From a virus: 62,529 nt of DNA. The stretch lies in IMG/VR virus record IMGVR_UViG_3300025901_000002, positions 1 to 62,529 of that record; one strand, 5' to 3'. The notes beneath the pieces were generated by a model. It was not told the origin of the DNA, did no database searches, and saw only the letters and a program-made list of their open reading frames with translations. Below, in pieces: positions 23,821-31,017 of this stretch. A program made the position numbers and the translations under genes. Each line of letters opens with the position of its first letter. The first letter of the stretch is position 1.

Positions 23821-24257
23821 GCCGCACCTTCTAAGATATCGATCGTCAGCCACAGATTCCGCCGAATCCCGTCCGGCTTATGGATGACCGGCATCATCTT
23901 GACCATGTACTCCGGCGTGTCGTCTTTGACCAATTTCGCGTCCACCAAGCCATCGCAACACGGCTTCAGCGTGGCGACCAGGTTGTCCTCGTCGCGACGC
24001 CGACGCTGGAGTGGGCGGTAGTGCAGTGTCACCCGGACACGCCCATAGGTGCCGAGGCGTGCGCCCTTCGCCACCCACCCAGCCGACTCGCGTACTTCGG
24101 CGACAGCCTTCGCCTTGACGATCTCGTTGGGCCAGCGGTTGTTCAGGTTCAGCGGGGGCGTCTCCCACGGGAGACCAATTACGATGGTGGTTCCGACTCC
24201 TGCTACCGCTCCCTCTGTGCCGGCAGCAGGAGTCGGGTGCCCTTTGCGGTCACTCAC
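23817..24257 (-). CDS. rusA: RusA-family Holliday-junction resolvase
   Basis: 146 residues. RDEDN at 88-92, K98, D102 and DD at 112-113 (pattern D-x-D-N...K...DGL...DD) are the RusA catalytic residues; the N-terminal PPLNLNNRW strand is typical. It resolves branched DNA before packaging. GTG at 24257 is chosen by overlap; a longer frame to 24542 runs over the neighbour. Confidence 0.9.
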   Translation of the reverse strand: MSDRKGHPTPAAGTEGAVAGVGTTIVIGLPWETPPLNLNNRWPNEIVKAKAVAEVRESAGWVAKGARLGTYGRVRVTLHYRPLQRRRRDEDNLVATLKPCCDGLVDAKLVKDDTPEYMVKMMPVIHKPDGIRRNLWLTIDILEGAA

Positions 24258-24549
24258 CGCGCTCACCCCACGGGCCGTACAGGATCCGGCGTGCGACGAC
24301 CTTGACCGTGACCCCCGGCTCACCGGGGTACGTCGCCCACCTGGCCGCGAGCTGGCGAGCTTTCTCCCGGTCGTCCTCGGAGGTCCCGTAGACCGTGACC
24401 GATCGACTGCTGGGGCGTGCATACTCGACACCCCACTCGACCACCATCTCCGCGCCCCACTCAAGCTCACGACCGATGAGGCGCCACGACCTGTCCCCCG
24501 CCTCGTCTTCCGCCGCCATCGCTTGCCGGTCCATCGGGACATCGTTCAT
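24250..24549 (-). CDS. hypothetical protein
   Basis: 99 residues. Acidic helical start, then a beta-rich part (SVTVYGTSEDDREKARQLAARW...VTVKVVARRIL) of ferredoxin-like alternation. Start overlaps the upstream stop (ATGA). No family assigned. Confidence 0.55.
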   Translation of the reverse strand: MNDVPMDRQAMAAEDEAGDRSWRLIGRELEWGAEMVVEWGVEYARPSSRSVTVYGTSEDDREKARQLAARWATYPGEPGVTVKVVARRILYGPWGERGE

Positions 24550-24824
24550 CCCGTCACGCCCTCTCCTCGATCCATCAGCACCTGAAGGCCGTCCGCGGTC
24601 AGCACCATCTCGCTGCCCACCTGGCCACATCGGCACGCCGGAACGGCGGCGATCAGCCGGACAACCTCCAGTGCGTGGAACAGGTCCTGTTTGACCGCTG
24701 GAATCTCTCCTCCGGCATGCCAGGCATAGCCCATGGGATGGCCCCCATAGCCTGGGTAGTAGTCCACGGCGTGTGCTGCGACGTCACGCAGTGCGTCGAC
24801 CATGGCGTCGGTCAGCGGGATCAC
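24546..24824 (-). CDS. hypothetical protein
   Basis: 92 residues from GTG (GTGA overlap). Contains ACRCGQVG, a possible half metal site, and a C-terminal wHTH-like LTADGLQVLMD. No assignment. Confidence 0.5.
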   Translation of the reverse strand: MIPLTDAMVDALRDVAAHAVDYYPGYGGHPMGYAWHAGGEIPAVKQDLFHALEVVRLIAAVPACRCGQVGSEMVLTADGLQVLMDRGEGVTG

Positions 24825-24958
24825 TTCGACCCCTTCGGGTCGTCCTTCGCCGCCTTGTTCAGGGCCTTCTCAACGGTCTCGGTGCCGTCCGCCTTGCCGA
24901 CGACCAGGTCCGTCGCCTTGTCGGCCAGCTTCTCGGCGGCCCTCTTGAAGATGCCCAT
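24821..24958 (-). CDS. small Lys/Ala-rich protein
   Basis: 45 residues, MGIFKRAAEKLADKATDL... ending KAAKDDPKGSK. Basic amphipathic helix. Too short for homology calls, but it is coupled to both neighbours and its codon use fits the region. Confidence 0.55.
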   Translation of the reverse strand: MGIFKRAAEKLADKATDLVVGKADGTETVEKALNKAAKDDPKGSK

Positions 24959-25305
24959 CACGCCACCTCATCGGGCTTGCTGTGTCGGCCCGGAAGAACG
25001 TCGTCGGCCGTCGTCATGCCCGCGATCTCCGCGATCCAGTCTCCGAGCGGCAGGTCGATCAATGCGGCGCTACCGTCGTGATGCAGCCACTCGATGGCAT
25101 CCATCGCGGCCACGACCACACCCAGCAATCGTGCCGTCTCGCCGACCGTCGTGCCATGTCGTTCTGCGGCGTCGGCGTACTGCTGCTGGGCGAGTGCGAT
25201 CCGCTGGAACAAGGCTCCGAGGGGTCCGGGGATGGACTGGGCGGTGTCCTGGAACCGCGAGAACCGGTCGCCGAACGACTCGGCGGCATGCTTGGCGGCG
25301 GTCAT
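24958..25305 (-). CDS. hypothetical protein, paralogue of 25302-25532
   Basis: 115 residues. PGPLGALFQRIALAQQQYADAAE resembles PGPIGELLRAIARAEADGR in the next gene, so the two may be diverged duplicates. Helical, with W-rich C-terminal part. Function unknown. Confidence 0.55.
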   Translation of the reverse strand: MTAAKHAAESFGDRFSRFQDTAQSIPGPLGALFQRIALAQQQYADAAERHGTTVGETARLLGVVVAAMDAIEWLHHDGSAALIDLPLGDWIAEIAGMTTADDVLPGRHSKPDEVA

Positions 25306-25532
25306 CGCTGAACCCCGCTCAGGTCACGGGCCAGCTTCTTCGCCAACACCACGGGGTTGGACCAGCGCCACTGCTCAGCGCCGGGCATGCCATGCTGTCG
25401 CCCGTCGGCTTCGGCTCGCGCAATCGCCCTGAGCAACTCCCCGATCGGGCCTGGGACCGCCGCCGCGCGTAGCTCAAACGGCGATTGCCGCGCGAGTTCC
25501 ACAACGGGTGCCGTAGAATCCTGTACTGACAT
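25302..25532 (-). CDS. hypothetical protein, first of the long leftward array
   Basis: 76 residues from ATG at 25532, preceded by AGGAG at good spacing; a start at 25562 lacks this. Shares the PGP(I/L)GEL core with the gene that follows. It opens the early leftward operon. Confidence 0.55.
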   Translation of the reverse strand: MSVQDSTAPVVELARQSPFELRAAAVPGPIGELLRAIARAEADGRQHGMPGAEQWRWSNPVVLAKKLARDLSGVQR

Positions 25533-25623
25533 GGAGATCTCCTCTCTCAGTTGGTTCTCCATGGGGCGGGTCGGTCGGGTGGGATCCGACGGCCCGCCAC
25601 TTACGTAGTGGGCGCAAAGTCAG
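25533..25623 (-). other. leader between excisionase-like gene and early array
   Basis: Immediately after the excisionase-like stop, 25592-25613 can fold into a bulged hairpin (arms GCC-CACT / AGTG-GGC around ACGTA). It has no T-run, so it is only a weak terminator candidate. No clear promoter was seen for the downstream array, which could therefore be read from the switch promoter at 26202-26231. Confidence 0.3.
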
Positions 25624-25848
25624 TCACGCCGCACCCGCAACGGCCGGCGCAAGGAATCGTTTGATCTCCAGAGTTGGGACGATGAAGTGCTTCCCCGCCT
25701 TGCGCGCTCCGAGATTGCCGGAGTGGATCAGCGTTAACGTCGCGTCGTAGGTCAGCCCCAGTAGCCACGCCGCTTCTCCGACTCGGTAGCCCTGCCTAAC
25801 GCGCTGGGACTCCTCGGAGACGGGTTTGACCTTGGATGCGGCGCTCAT
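25624..25848 (-). CDS. xis: excisionase-like HTH protein
   Basis: 74 residues. YRVGEAAWLLGLTYDATLTLIHSG followed by the wing HFIVPTLEIKRFL is the excisionase/MerR-type winged HTH. In temperate phages such a protein directs integrase to excision. It is co-transcribed after the Cro-like gene (ATGA), as expected for an early lytic product. A pure transcription regulator is the alternative. Confidence 0.75.
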   Translation of the reverse strand: MSAASKVKPVSEESQRVRQGYRVGEAAWLLGLTYDATLTLIHSGNLGARKAGKHFIVPTLEIKRFLAPAVAGAA

Positions 25849-26195
25849 GCCGCAGCCTTCGCGCGCTTCGGGCCTTTGCCATTGGTGCGTCGCGGAGGAC
25901 CGACGGTCTCGCGCTTGGGCTCGACTTTTTCGGGCTCAGCCTTCTCGTCCTCGTCATCGCCGGCCTTGAGTACCCCGGGCCTGACGTTGAGCGCCCTGGC
26001 GATCAGCACGATGCGGTAGTCCGCGACCTGATCTCTGCCGTGGACTGCCTCAGAGAGAGTGCGGCGGGGAATGCCGGTCCGATCGGCGAGTAGTTGGACG
26101 CCGTTCGGGGGCCGTTCGCCGCGGTCTCGCGCGGCCGACAGTCCGAACTCGATATCGATGAGCTTGAGCGTCATCGCTCGGTCCAAGCGGGGCAT
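25845..26195 (-). CDS. Cro-like HTH regulator
   Basis: 116 residues. LLADRTGIPRRTLSEAVHGRDQVADYRIVLIARALNV is a lambda-type HTH; the tail is Lys/Glu/Pro-rich. ATG at 26195 is chosen because a TTGACA/CAGACT promoter ends six bases before it, so the transcript would be leaderless; upstream in-frame ATGs would lie inside that promoter. It faces away from the XRE repressor, so it is the natural Cro-type early gene. Confidence 0.78.
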   Translation of the reverse strand: MPRLDRAMTLKLIDIEFGLSAARDRGERPPNGVQLLADRTGIPRRTLSEAVHGRDQVADYRIVLIARALNVRPGVLKAGDDEDEKAEPEKVEPKRETVGPPRRTNGKGPKRAKAAA

Positions 26196-26201
26196 GGCCA
26201 C

Positions 26202-26231
26202 AGTCTGTCTTACTCTGTCCATCCATGTCAA
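26202..26231 (-). promoter_or_regulatory. leftward switch promoter
   Basis: TTGACA at 26231-26226, 18-base spacer, CAGACT at 26207-26202, then six bases to the ATG at 26195. The spacer holds the ACTCTGTCC word repeated elsewhere in the switch. This would make a leaderless Cro-like mRNA and run into the early array. Confidence 0.6.
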
Positions 26232-26273
26232 GGCAGGCTCGGGTAGAGTCGCCGCCTTCGGCCCGGTCACTGC

Positions 26274-26303
26274 TTGACTATCTGTCGGACTCTGTCCTAG
26301 TCT
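26274..26303 (+). promoter_or_regulatory. rightward repressor promoter
   Basis: TTGACT at 26274-26279, 18-base spacer, TAGTCT at 26298-26303. Expected start near 26310. The spacer contains GACTCTGTCC. It would give the XRE gene a leader of about 100 bases if translation starts at 26410. Confidence 0.55.
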
Positions 26304-26409
26304 GCTTGTCATGCGAACGTTAGCGGGGGCATATCGCAGGTCACTACGTATCCAACGGTCTAGACGACGGCCCTACTGCGGCCTGCCTGGCTCTGCCAGA
26401 CTCTGCTCT

Positions 26410-26919
26410 ATGCCTTCTCGTAACCTCCGTACTGCGCACTACTCAGACGAGGCCCGACGGGAACTCGGCGACGCAATCGCCGCCGCACGACGTGCCGCTG
26501 GGTTCAGATGGCGCACGGACTTCGCGAGGGCTCATGCCGAGGTCAGCGTGAGTAGCCTGAAGCTTGTCGAGCAGGCCAAGCCCGTGGTGGGGATAACGGC
26601 CTTGCAGGCCATCGGCCGCGCGCTGGGGAAACACTTCCCCGACTGGACACAGGACACCCCGCGCGCCATCCTCGAGGGAGCGGCGCCACCGGCGGTCAAA
26701 CCGGCGGCCGACCCGCGCATCTCACCGGTCCTCACCAGCCACCCCGACGACCCTCTGTTTTGGAAGGGGTTGGCTGATGAGGTACCGAAGGACAAGTTCG
26801 ATGAGCTGTGGAAGATTTATCTCGACCATCGGAAATTACGTGAGGAACTTAGTCGGGCGGACCGTGCCGGACGGCTGGGGATCTTGGATCACTCCACATC
26901 GGACACAGACGGAGAGTAG
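26410..26919 (+). CDS. XRE-family immunity repressor
   Basis: 169 residues. LGDAIAAARRAAGFRWRTDFARAHAEVSVSSLKLVEQ...ITALQAIGRALG is an XRE-type HTH at about 18-65; the rest is a Pro-rich linker and a helical oligomerisation-like end (DKFDELWKIYLDHRKLREELSR). An in-frame ATG at 26311 would add 33 residues, but that stretch uses codons (TTA, AGG, CTA, AGA) foreign to the rest, so I treat it as leader. It is the likely lysogenic repressor. Confidence 0.75.
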   Translation: MPSRNLRTAHYSDEARRELGDAIAAARRAAGFRWRTDFARAHAEVSVSSLKLVEQAKPVVGITALQAIGRALGKHFPDWTQDTPRAILEGAAPPAVKPAADPRISPVLTSHPDDPLFWKGLADEVPKDKFDELWKIYLDHRKLREELSRADRAGRLGILDHSTSDTDGE

Positions 26920-27056
26920 GTCCCGAGGACCATTCGGATGAACATCATAACGCCAACATAACTTGCAGTAACCATTTCTCATGATCAGACGACACGCCCC
27001 GTATCCATGGGAGGCCCGGACCCCGCAGCCCACATGTCTCAGATTGGACCGCGTCC
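26920..27056 (+). other. intergenic, AT-rich patch
   Basis: 137 bases between repressor and next gene. Positions 26938-26985 are clearly more AT-rich than the surroundings (AACATCATAACG...). It is a candidate for attP or a promoter, but no core sequence can be named without a host genome. Confidence 0.3.
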
Positions 27057-27359
27057 ATGTATCGGCAGCACGGCGAATTCCCGATTCCCGAATCGACGTC
27101 AGCATCCCTCGCGATCGTGGTGGCGGGCAGCCTCGCCGGTGCCATGGCTCCCTGGGAGCTGGTCCGGCACGTGGGGTGGGCGGTCGTCGCGATCGGGTTG
27201 GCGTCTCTGATCGTCGGGCTGGCACGGGTGCTGTGGCTGACGATGGCCGAGAACCGAGTTCAGTTCATGTCCAGAGTGGCGCGCGAAATGATCGAAAGCC
27301 TCACGGTGGATGACCTCGACCACTACCCGGAAAGGATCAACGAGGAGGAGAAGACATGA
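27057..27359 (+). CDS. two-helix membrane protein
   Basis: 100 residues. Hydrophobic helices at about 15-30 and 40-62, then a helical cytoplasmic tail (MIESLTVDDLDHYPERINEEE). No good ribosome site is visible. Beside repressor and integrase, a superinfection-exclusion role is possible but unproved. Confidence 0.55.
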   Translation: MYRQHGEFPIPESTSASLAIVVAGSLAGAMAPWELVRHVGWAVVAIGLASLIVGLARVLWLTMAENRVQFMSRVAREMIESLTVDDLDHYPERINEEEKT

Positions 27360-27604
27360 CGCTGTTTCGATCACCCGCTTGGGTGTTCTCGAGAATGATG
27401 TTGCTCGTTTTCCCGATGGTTGCCTTTGGTGACGTGTTCGCCGATGACGAGTACCTGGATCACCTCGCGCAGTACGGCCCTTTCCCGTGGGATGCCGTCG
27501 GGACGGTGCTGGACGACTGGCGGCAGGGCATCGACGAGGCCCGCATTGAGCCGCTCGCCGTTGACGATGCCTCCACCAGCCTCCGGGCACGGGGACGGGA
27601 GTGA
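27356..27604 (+). CDS. hypothetical protein
   Basis: 82 residues with a hydrophobic N-terminal stretch (VFSRMMLLVFPMVAFG) that could be a signal anchor, then an acidic soluble part. Coupled by ATGA to the upstream gene and TGATG to integrase. Confidence 0.55.
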   Translation: MTLFRSPAWVFSRMMLLVFPMVAFGDVFADDEYLDHLAQYGPFPWDAVGTVLDDWRQGIDEARIEPLAVDDASTSLRARGRE

Positions 27605-28773
27605 TGGCCCGACCACCGCTCCCGATCGGGGCGCACGGCAATCTCAAGGTCAAGGAGATCACCCTCAAGAACGGCCAGAAGGTGCACGAGGCGCGATGTC
27701 GGTTCCGCGCCGCCGACGGGACGCTGCGTCGGCTGAAGCGCTCCCGCAAGACCAAGACGGCGGCCGAGAACGCACTGAAGGAGTCCGTCGTCGCGTTGAC
27801 CGAGGAGACCCGCAGCGGCGACGTCAAACCGGTCACCCGTCTGAAGCAGGTTGCGGAGAGGTGGTTCTCCGAGGAGGTCATGCTCGCGGTCACCGAGGGC
27901 CGCAAGCAACCCAAAACAGCCGACATCTACCGGTCCTACCTCGACGTGCACATCCTGCCGGCCATGGGGGAGCTGCGAATGCAGCAGGTGGACACGGTCG
28001 CGTGTGAAGCCCTGATGTCCGCCAAACGCCGGGACGGGGCGCGCGATGACAAGCTGGCCGGCATCCGCAACGTGCTGTCCTCGGTGTGCGGGTACGCGGT
28101 GAGGCATGGGGCACTCAAGACGAACCCTGTCCGCGAGTTGTCGCGACTGCAGCGGGTCGAGCGCAAAGAGGTCCGGGCGCTCACCGCGGACGAGCGCACC
28201 CGGATGTTCGCCTGGTTGGACGAGGACGAGAAGGCGCTGGACCTGGACCTGGGCCCCGTGCTCCGTGGCCTGCTGGCGACGGGCGTGCGGATCTCCGAGC
28301 TGCTGGGGTGCTGCGGGGACGACGTTCTGCTTGACGACCCCAGCAGGCCACGGCTGGTGGTGGAGCATCGCACCGGCCGCGTCAAGGGCAGCGGCGTTAC
28401 TCGCCGGCGGATCGCTGGTGGGAAGAGCGCGGTGCCTAAGCGCCCAATCCCCGCCTGGTCGGTGCCGCTGTTCCGGGAACGCAAACTCGCCTCGGGCGGG
28501 GTTGGTCCGCTGTTTCCGGACAAGTTCGGGGACTGGCGCTCGAACGACTCGGTCAGTTCTCCGCTGCGCAAGGCCCTGGACCGGGCCGGGTTCGACTGGG
28601 TGACGTCACACGTGATGCGCAAGACCGTCGCCGCGCTGATGAAGGAAGCCGGCATCCCGGTCAGGGACATCGCGGACTGGCTGGGTCAGCGGTCGACGGC
28701 GGTGACGGAGCGGCATTACCTGGAGGACACGGTGAACGAGCGGAACGTGCGAGCGCTGGAGGGGATGATGTGA
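27604..28773 (+). CDS. int: tyrosine-family site-specific integrase
   Basis: 389 residues. Arm-binding N terminus (10-60), SAM-like core-binding domain (about 78-180), catalytic domain with R229 (TGVRIS), a K279/K280 region, H336-x2-R339 (SHVMRK), and nucleophile Y372 (ERHY). The usual H/W between R and Y is Q362 (LGQRS). It inserts phage DNA at attB. ATG at 27604 overlaps the upstream stop. Confidence 0.95.
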   Translation: MARPPLPIGAHGNLKVKEITLKNGQKVHEARCRFRAADGTLRRLKRSRKTKTAAENALKESVVALTEETRSGDVKPVTRLKQVAERWFSEEVMLAVTEGRKQPKTADIYRSYLDVHILPAMGELRMQQVDTVACEALMSAKRRDGARDDKLAGIRNVLSSVCGYAVRHGALKTNPVRELSRLQRVERKEVRALTADERTRMFAWLDEDEKALDLDLGPVLRGLLATGVRISELLGCCGDDVLLDDPSRPRLVVEHRTGRVKGSGVTRRRIAGGKSAVPKRPIPAWSVPLFRERKLASGGVGPLFPDKFGDWRSNDSVSSPLRKALDRAGFDWVTSHVMRKTVAALMKEAGIPVRDIADWLGQRSTAVTERHYLEDTVNERNVRALEGMM

Positions 28774-29003
28774 TCACAGAACTTACGGACAACGGCTGGA
28801 CGTACAGGATGGCCGACCCCACCGACTTGTGGTCGCGCTGGACCATCACCACACCCGACGGGCGTGTCCTCGACGAGACAGGCCGGGGGATCCCCGAGTG
28901 TCGTCGGATCGCCTTCGAGGCCAGTCGCACCGAATCGGCCGTGACCTACACGATCGCAAGCGGTCCGGGCCGCGCTCAGCAGACCCGCCGACACACCGAC
29001 TAG
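28770..29003 (+). CDS. hypothetical protein
   Basis: 77 residues from GTG overlapping the integrase stop (GTGA). WTITTPDGRVLDETGRG suggests a small beta sheet. Probably co-transcribed with integrase. Confidence 0.55.
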   Translation: MITELTDNGWTYRMADPTDLWSRWTITTPDGRVLDETGRGIPECRRIAFEASRTESAVTYTIASGPGRAQQTRRHTD

Positions 29004-29033
29004 GGACATCCATGAGCAGTTCCGGCTTCCCCC

Positions 29034-29062
29034 TTGCGCATTGTCGTATGATACGACATACT
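29034..29062 (+). promoter_or_regulatory. palindrome-controlled leaderless promoter
   Basis: TTGCGC (29034-29039), 17-base spacer, CATACT (29057-29062), and an ATG six bases later at 29069. The perfect 17-base palindrome TGTCGTATGATACGACA fills 29042-29058, overlapping spacer and -10, the classic position of a repressor operator. Confidence 0.65.
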
Positions 29063-29068
29063 TGGTTC

Positions 29069-29188
29069 ATGACCGCGAGCCTGATCCTCCACCGGACCAC
29101 CGTCTGGGACCACGAGCGGGGCTCCAAGGTTCAATCGTTCGAGCGAGCCGAGGACGCTGTCGACCTGATGATGGAACTGGCCTACTGA
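29069..29188 (+). CDS. small hypothetical protein, leaderless
   Basis: 39 residues, MTASLILHRT...DLMMELAY. Start at 29069 chosen because the promoter ends six bases before it; an upstream ATG at 29012 would put the operator inside the gene. A strong hairpin follows the stop, so it may be a one-gene unit. Confidence 0.55.
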   Translation: MTASLILHRTTVWDHERGSKVQSFERAEDAVDLMMELAY

Positions 29189-29193
29189 CCGAC

Positions 29194-29217
29194 TGGCCGC
29201 CCCTTCGGGGGCGGCCA
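29194..29217 (+). terminator. perfect GC hairpin terminator
   Basis: Ten-base-pair arms (TGGCCGCCCC / GGGGCGGCCA) around a TTCG loop, five bases after the stop at 29188. No T-run, as is usual for actinobacterial terminators. Confidence 0.75.
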
Positions 29218-29239
29218 CCGTTCCCGAACGGAGAACGCC

Positions 29240-29347
29240 GTGTCTGAACTTGCGATTGCTCTCGAAGACCTAGCAGCCGGCAACACGCTGACCGCCGAGC
29301 AAATCGACTTGGTGCGTGTCTATCTGGACTACCTGGCCGGCCTGTGA
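29240..29347 (+). CDS. small helical protein
   Basis: 35 residues from GTG, MSELAIALEDLAAG..., two short acidic helices. GGAG lies upstream. Overlaps the next start (GTGA). Confidence 0.5.
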   Translation: MSELAIALEDLAAGNTLTAEQIDLVRVYLDYLAGL

Positions 29348-29565
29348 TTGCCCGCGAGCTGTGGACCACTGAACAGGCACGGGACTACCTGGGCCTGAAG
29401 ACCATCAGGTCGGCGTCCCGGACCCTGATCCGGATGGGTATCACGGCCGTATCCCGGGAGCCTGGTAGGTCGGGAATGAACCTGTACGACGCGAAGGAGA
29501 TCCGGCGCGAACACGGTAAACGCCCACGCGCTGGAGCCCGGACCGATCCACGAGAGAAGATCTGA
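29344..29565 (+). CDS. small HTH DNA-binding protein
   Basis: 73 residues. LWTTEQARDYLGLKTIRSASRTL is an excisionase-type HTH, followed by a wing (MNLYDAKEIRREH) and a basic tail. Similar small HTH proteins are encoded at 33732-33968 and 25624-25848. Target unknown; one candidate for binding the palindromes in this arm. Confidence 0.7.
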   Translation: MIARELWTTEQARDYLGLKTIRSASRTLIRMGITAVSREPGRSGMNLYDAKEIRREHGKRPRAGARTDPREKI

Positions 29566-29568
29566 GTG

Positions 29569-29721
29569 ATGTACGAACTTGAGTTTCAGTTGACCGAGCA
29601 GCACGTGACGCTGCTGCGCAATGCGTACGTGAATTGGGACGACTGCGAGTTCGGCGCGCCGGCCATCAACTGCAAGCGTTGCTGGAATCTCCGGAACACC
29701 CCCGCCGGCGGTGCCCGATGA
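29569..29721 (+). CDS. small Cys-containing protein
   Basis: 50 residues, MYELEFQLTEQ.... DDCEF and NCKRCWN give three Cys, a partial zinc knuckle. Overlaps the next gene (ATGA). Confidence 0.55.
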   Translation: MYELEFQLTEQHVTLLRNAYVNWDDCEFGAPAINCKRCWNLRNTPAGGAR

Positions 29722-30002
29722 GCCCCCGCAGGCCGTACAAGGTCGCGTACCACTACCCCGGCACCCGCATGTGCGACCCGGTGACCGGTGCGATCTGGAT
29801 CGACACCGAGCGCCCGATCGACGGCAAGGCGTCGAGCCACGAGCGGGCCAAGGTTGAGCGCTTCGCCCGCGACGTCAGCCGCCGTGGCGGCCGCGCCGTG
29901 GTGACCTACGTCGACCCGGACACCGGCGCCGTGACCCACATCCTCACCCTGGCGGAGTTCGAGACCGCGCTCGCCGAGATGGCAGCCGAGGTGAACGAGT
30001 GA
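29718..30002 (+). CDS. hypothetical protein
   Basis: 94 residues, mixed alpha/beta (RAVVTYVDPDTGAVTHILTLAEFETALAEM). Overlaps at both ends. No family recognised. Confidence 0.55.
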   Translation: MSPRRPYKVAYHYPGTRMCDPVTGAIWIDTERPIDGKASSHERAKVERFARDVSRRGGRAVVTYVDPDTGAVTHILTLAEFETALAEMAAEVNE

Positions 30003-30154
30003 TGGCCGCTGAATGGGAAGTGCGGATCACCGTGCTATGCAACGGCCGCGAGGTCGCCACGAGCGATGCGCTGGGCGAAGACCCAGTCAGCGCCGTACAT
30101 GGCGCGACCAGTGACCTCGAGCGGTGGGCTCTGGACCATGAGGCGGGTCCGTGA
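30002..30154 (+). CDS. small hypothetical protein
   Basis: 50 residues, MAAEWEVRIT..., with a beta hairpin and a C-terminal helix. Coupled to neighbours by TGATG junctions. Confidence 0.55.
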   Translation: MAAEWEVRITVLCNGREVATSDALGEDPVSAVHGATSDLERWALDHEAGP

Positions 30155-30555
30155 TGACCCCTCTGCTCTCCGGTCCGGCCTACACCTACTCAGCCACGGT
30201 GCTCACAGTGCACGACGGCGACACGTTCACCGCGGATGTCGACCTGGGCTTCCAGGTGCACGTGGTGACGTCGATCCGACTGCTGGGCTGCAACGCGATC
30301 GAGCTGGCCCGCCCAGGCGGCAAGGAGTCCCGAGACAACCTGGCGGGCCTGCTCCTTGGCAAGTCGATCTACCTGCGGACAGTGAAGGTCGACAAGTTCG
30401 GCGGCCGGTATGACGCACAAGTCACCCTTCCGGGTGATATTGACCTGGTGACCCACCTGATCTTGGAGGGTTGGGCGGCTCGATACGACGGCCGGGGACC
30501 GAAGCTTGTGGTCCCGTGGCCGAGGCAAACGACGGAACCGCGCAAGGAGTGGTGA
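30154..30555 (+). CDS. staphylococcal-nuclease-like (thermonuclease) protein
   Basis: 133 residues. TVHDGDTFTADVDLGF (DGDT 21-24), RLLGCNAIEL and ESRDNLAGLLLGK follow the TNase OB-fold motifs, with later YDAQV..DIDLVTHLILEGWAARYDG matching the family end. No signal peptide, so it acts inside the cell. It may degrade host nucleic acid or bind DNA. Confidence 0.82.
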   Translation: MTPLLSGPAYTYSATVLTVHDGDTFTADVDLGFQVHVVTSIRLLGCNAIELARPGGKESRDNLAGLLLGKSIYLRTVKVDKFGGRYDAQVTLPGDIDLVTHLILEGWAARYDGRGPKLVVPWPRQTTEPRKEW

Positions 30556-30559
30556 AGAG

Positions 30560-30826
30560 ATGCACCCGGAGTGGATAGCTTACGACCCCAGCATCCTGGA
30601 CAGACTGAAGAACCGCGAGCAGTTCAACGGCTCAAAGCCCGCATGGGGTGAGTCGTTGGACGACTTCAACAGCAAGCAGGGCATCCCCGTCCCGATGGTC
30701 GGAGACGTGTTGCAGCTCCGCATGGGGCGCCGCGTGGTGGAAGAGCGACGCCTTGAGCAGCCGGAGCGCGACGACGACGGCAACCGGGTCACGGGTTGGT
30801 ACTGGACGATCATGGTGCGGGGATGA
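30560..30826 (+). CDS. hypothetical protein
   Basis: 88 residues starting MHPEWIAYDP. Contains PMVGDVLQLRMGRR and a final beta pair (GWYWTIMVRG). Separated from the nuclease by a short gap with AAGGAG. Confidence 0.55.
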   Translation: MHPEWIAYDPSILDRLKNREQFNGSKPAWGESLDDFNSKQGIPVPMVGDVLQLRMGRRVVEERRLEQPERDDDGNRVTGWYWTIMVRG

Positions 30827-31017
30827 CCACCGAGGAGATCCTCGCCAACACCTTCTGCTCCATCGTCCTGAGCCTGGAGAAAGCTCAGCGACTGGGCTAC
30901 GTCCGCGCCTCCGACGAGTGGATGGACAACGGGGAGCCACTACCTGATCTGTTGCAGGATGCCGCGCACGTGTTGGTGAGGCACGGACTCCTGCCCAAGT
31001 TTGAGGAGTACATGTGA
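30823..31017 (+). CDS. small helical protein
   Basis: 64 residues from ATG (ATGA overlap). All helical and acidic. No motif recognised. Confidence 0.5.
   Translation: MTTEEILANTFCSIVLSLEKAQRLGYVRASDEWMDNGEPLPDLLQDAAHVLVRHGLLPKFEEYM

Larger units (their letters stand above)
26196..26409. promoter_or_regulatory. lysogeny switch region with operator-like repeats
   Basis: Between the divergent regulators, plus-strand words TACTCTGTCC (26211-26220), GACTCTGTCC (26288-26297) and GACTCTGCTC (26399-26408) recur, each lying at or next to a promoter or start. Related TCTGTC/TCTGCC words add more half-sites. These are probable repressor operators. The region has low coding quality in all frames. Confidence 0.6.

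Noticed and set aside
26311-26409. N-terminal extension of the repressor from ATG 26311
   Set aside because: The 33 added codons include many AT-ending and rare Arg codons and an odd Arg-rich product, while the HTH begins normally after 26410.
26920-27056. attP site
   Set aside because: AT-rich patch near integrase is suggestive, but no core, arm sites or tRNA-like end can be shown without the host attB.
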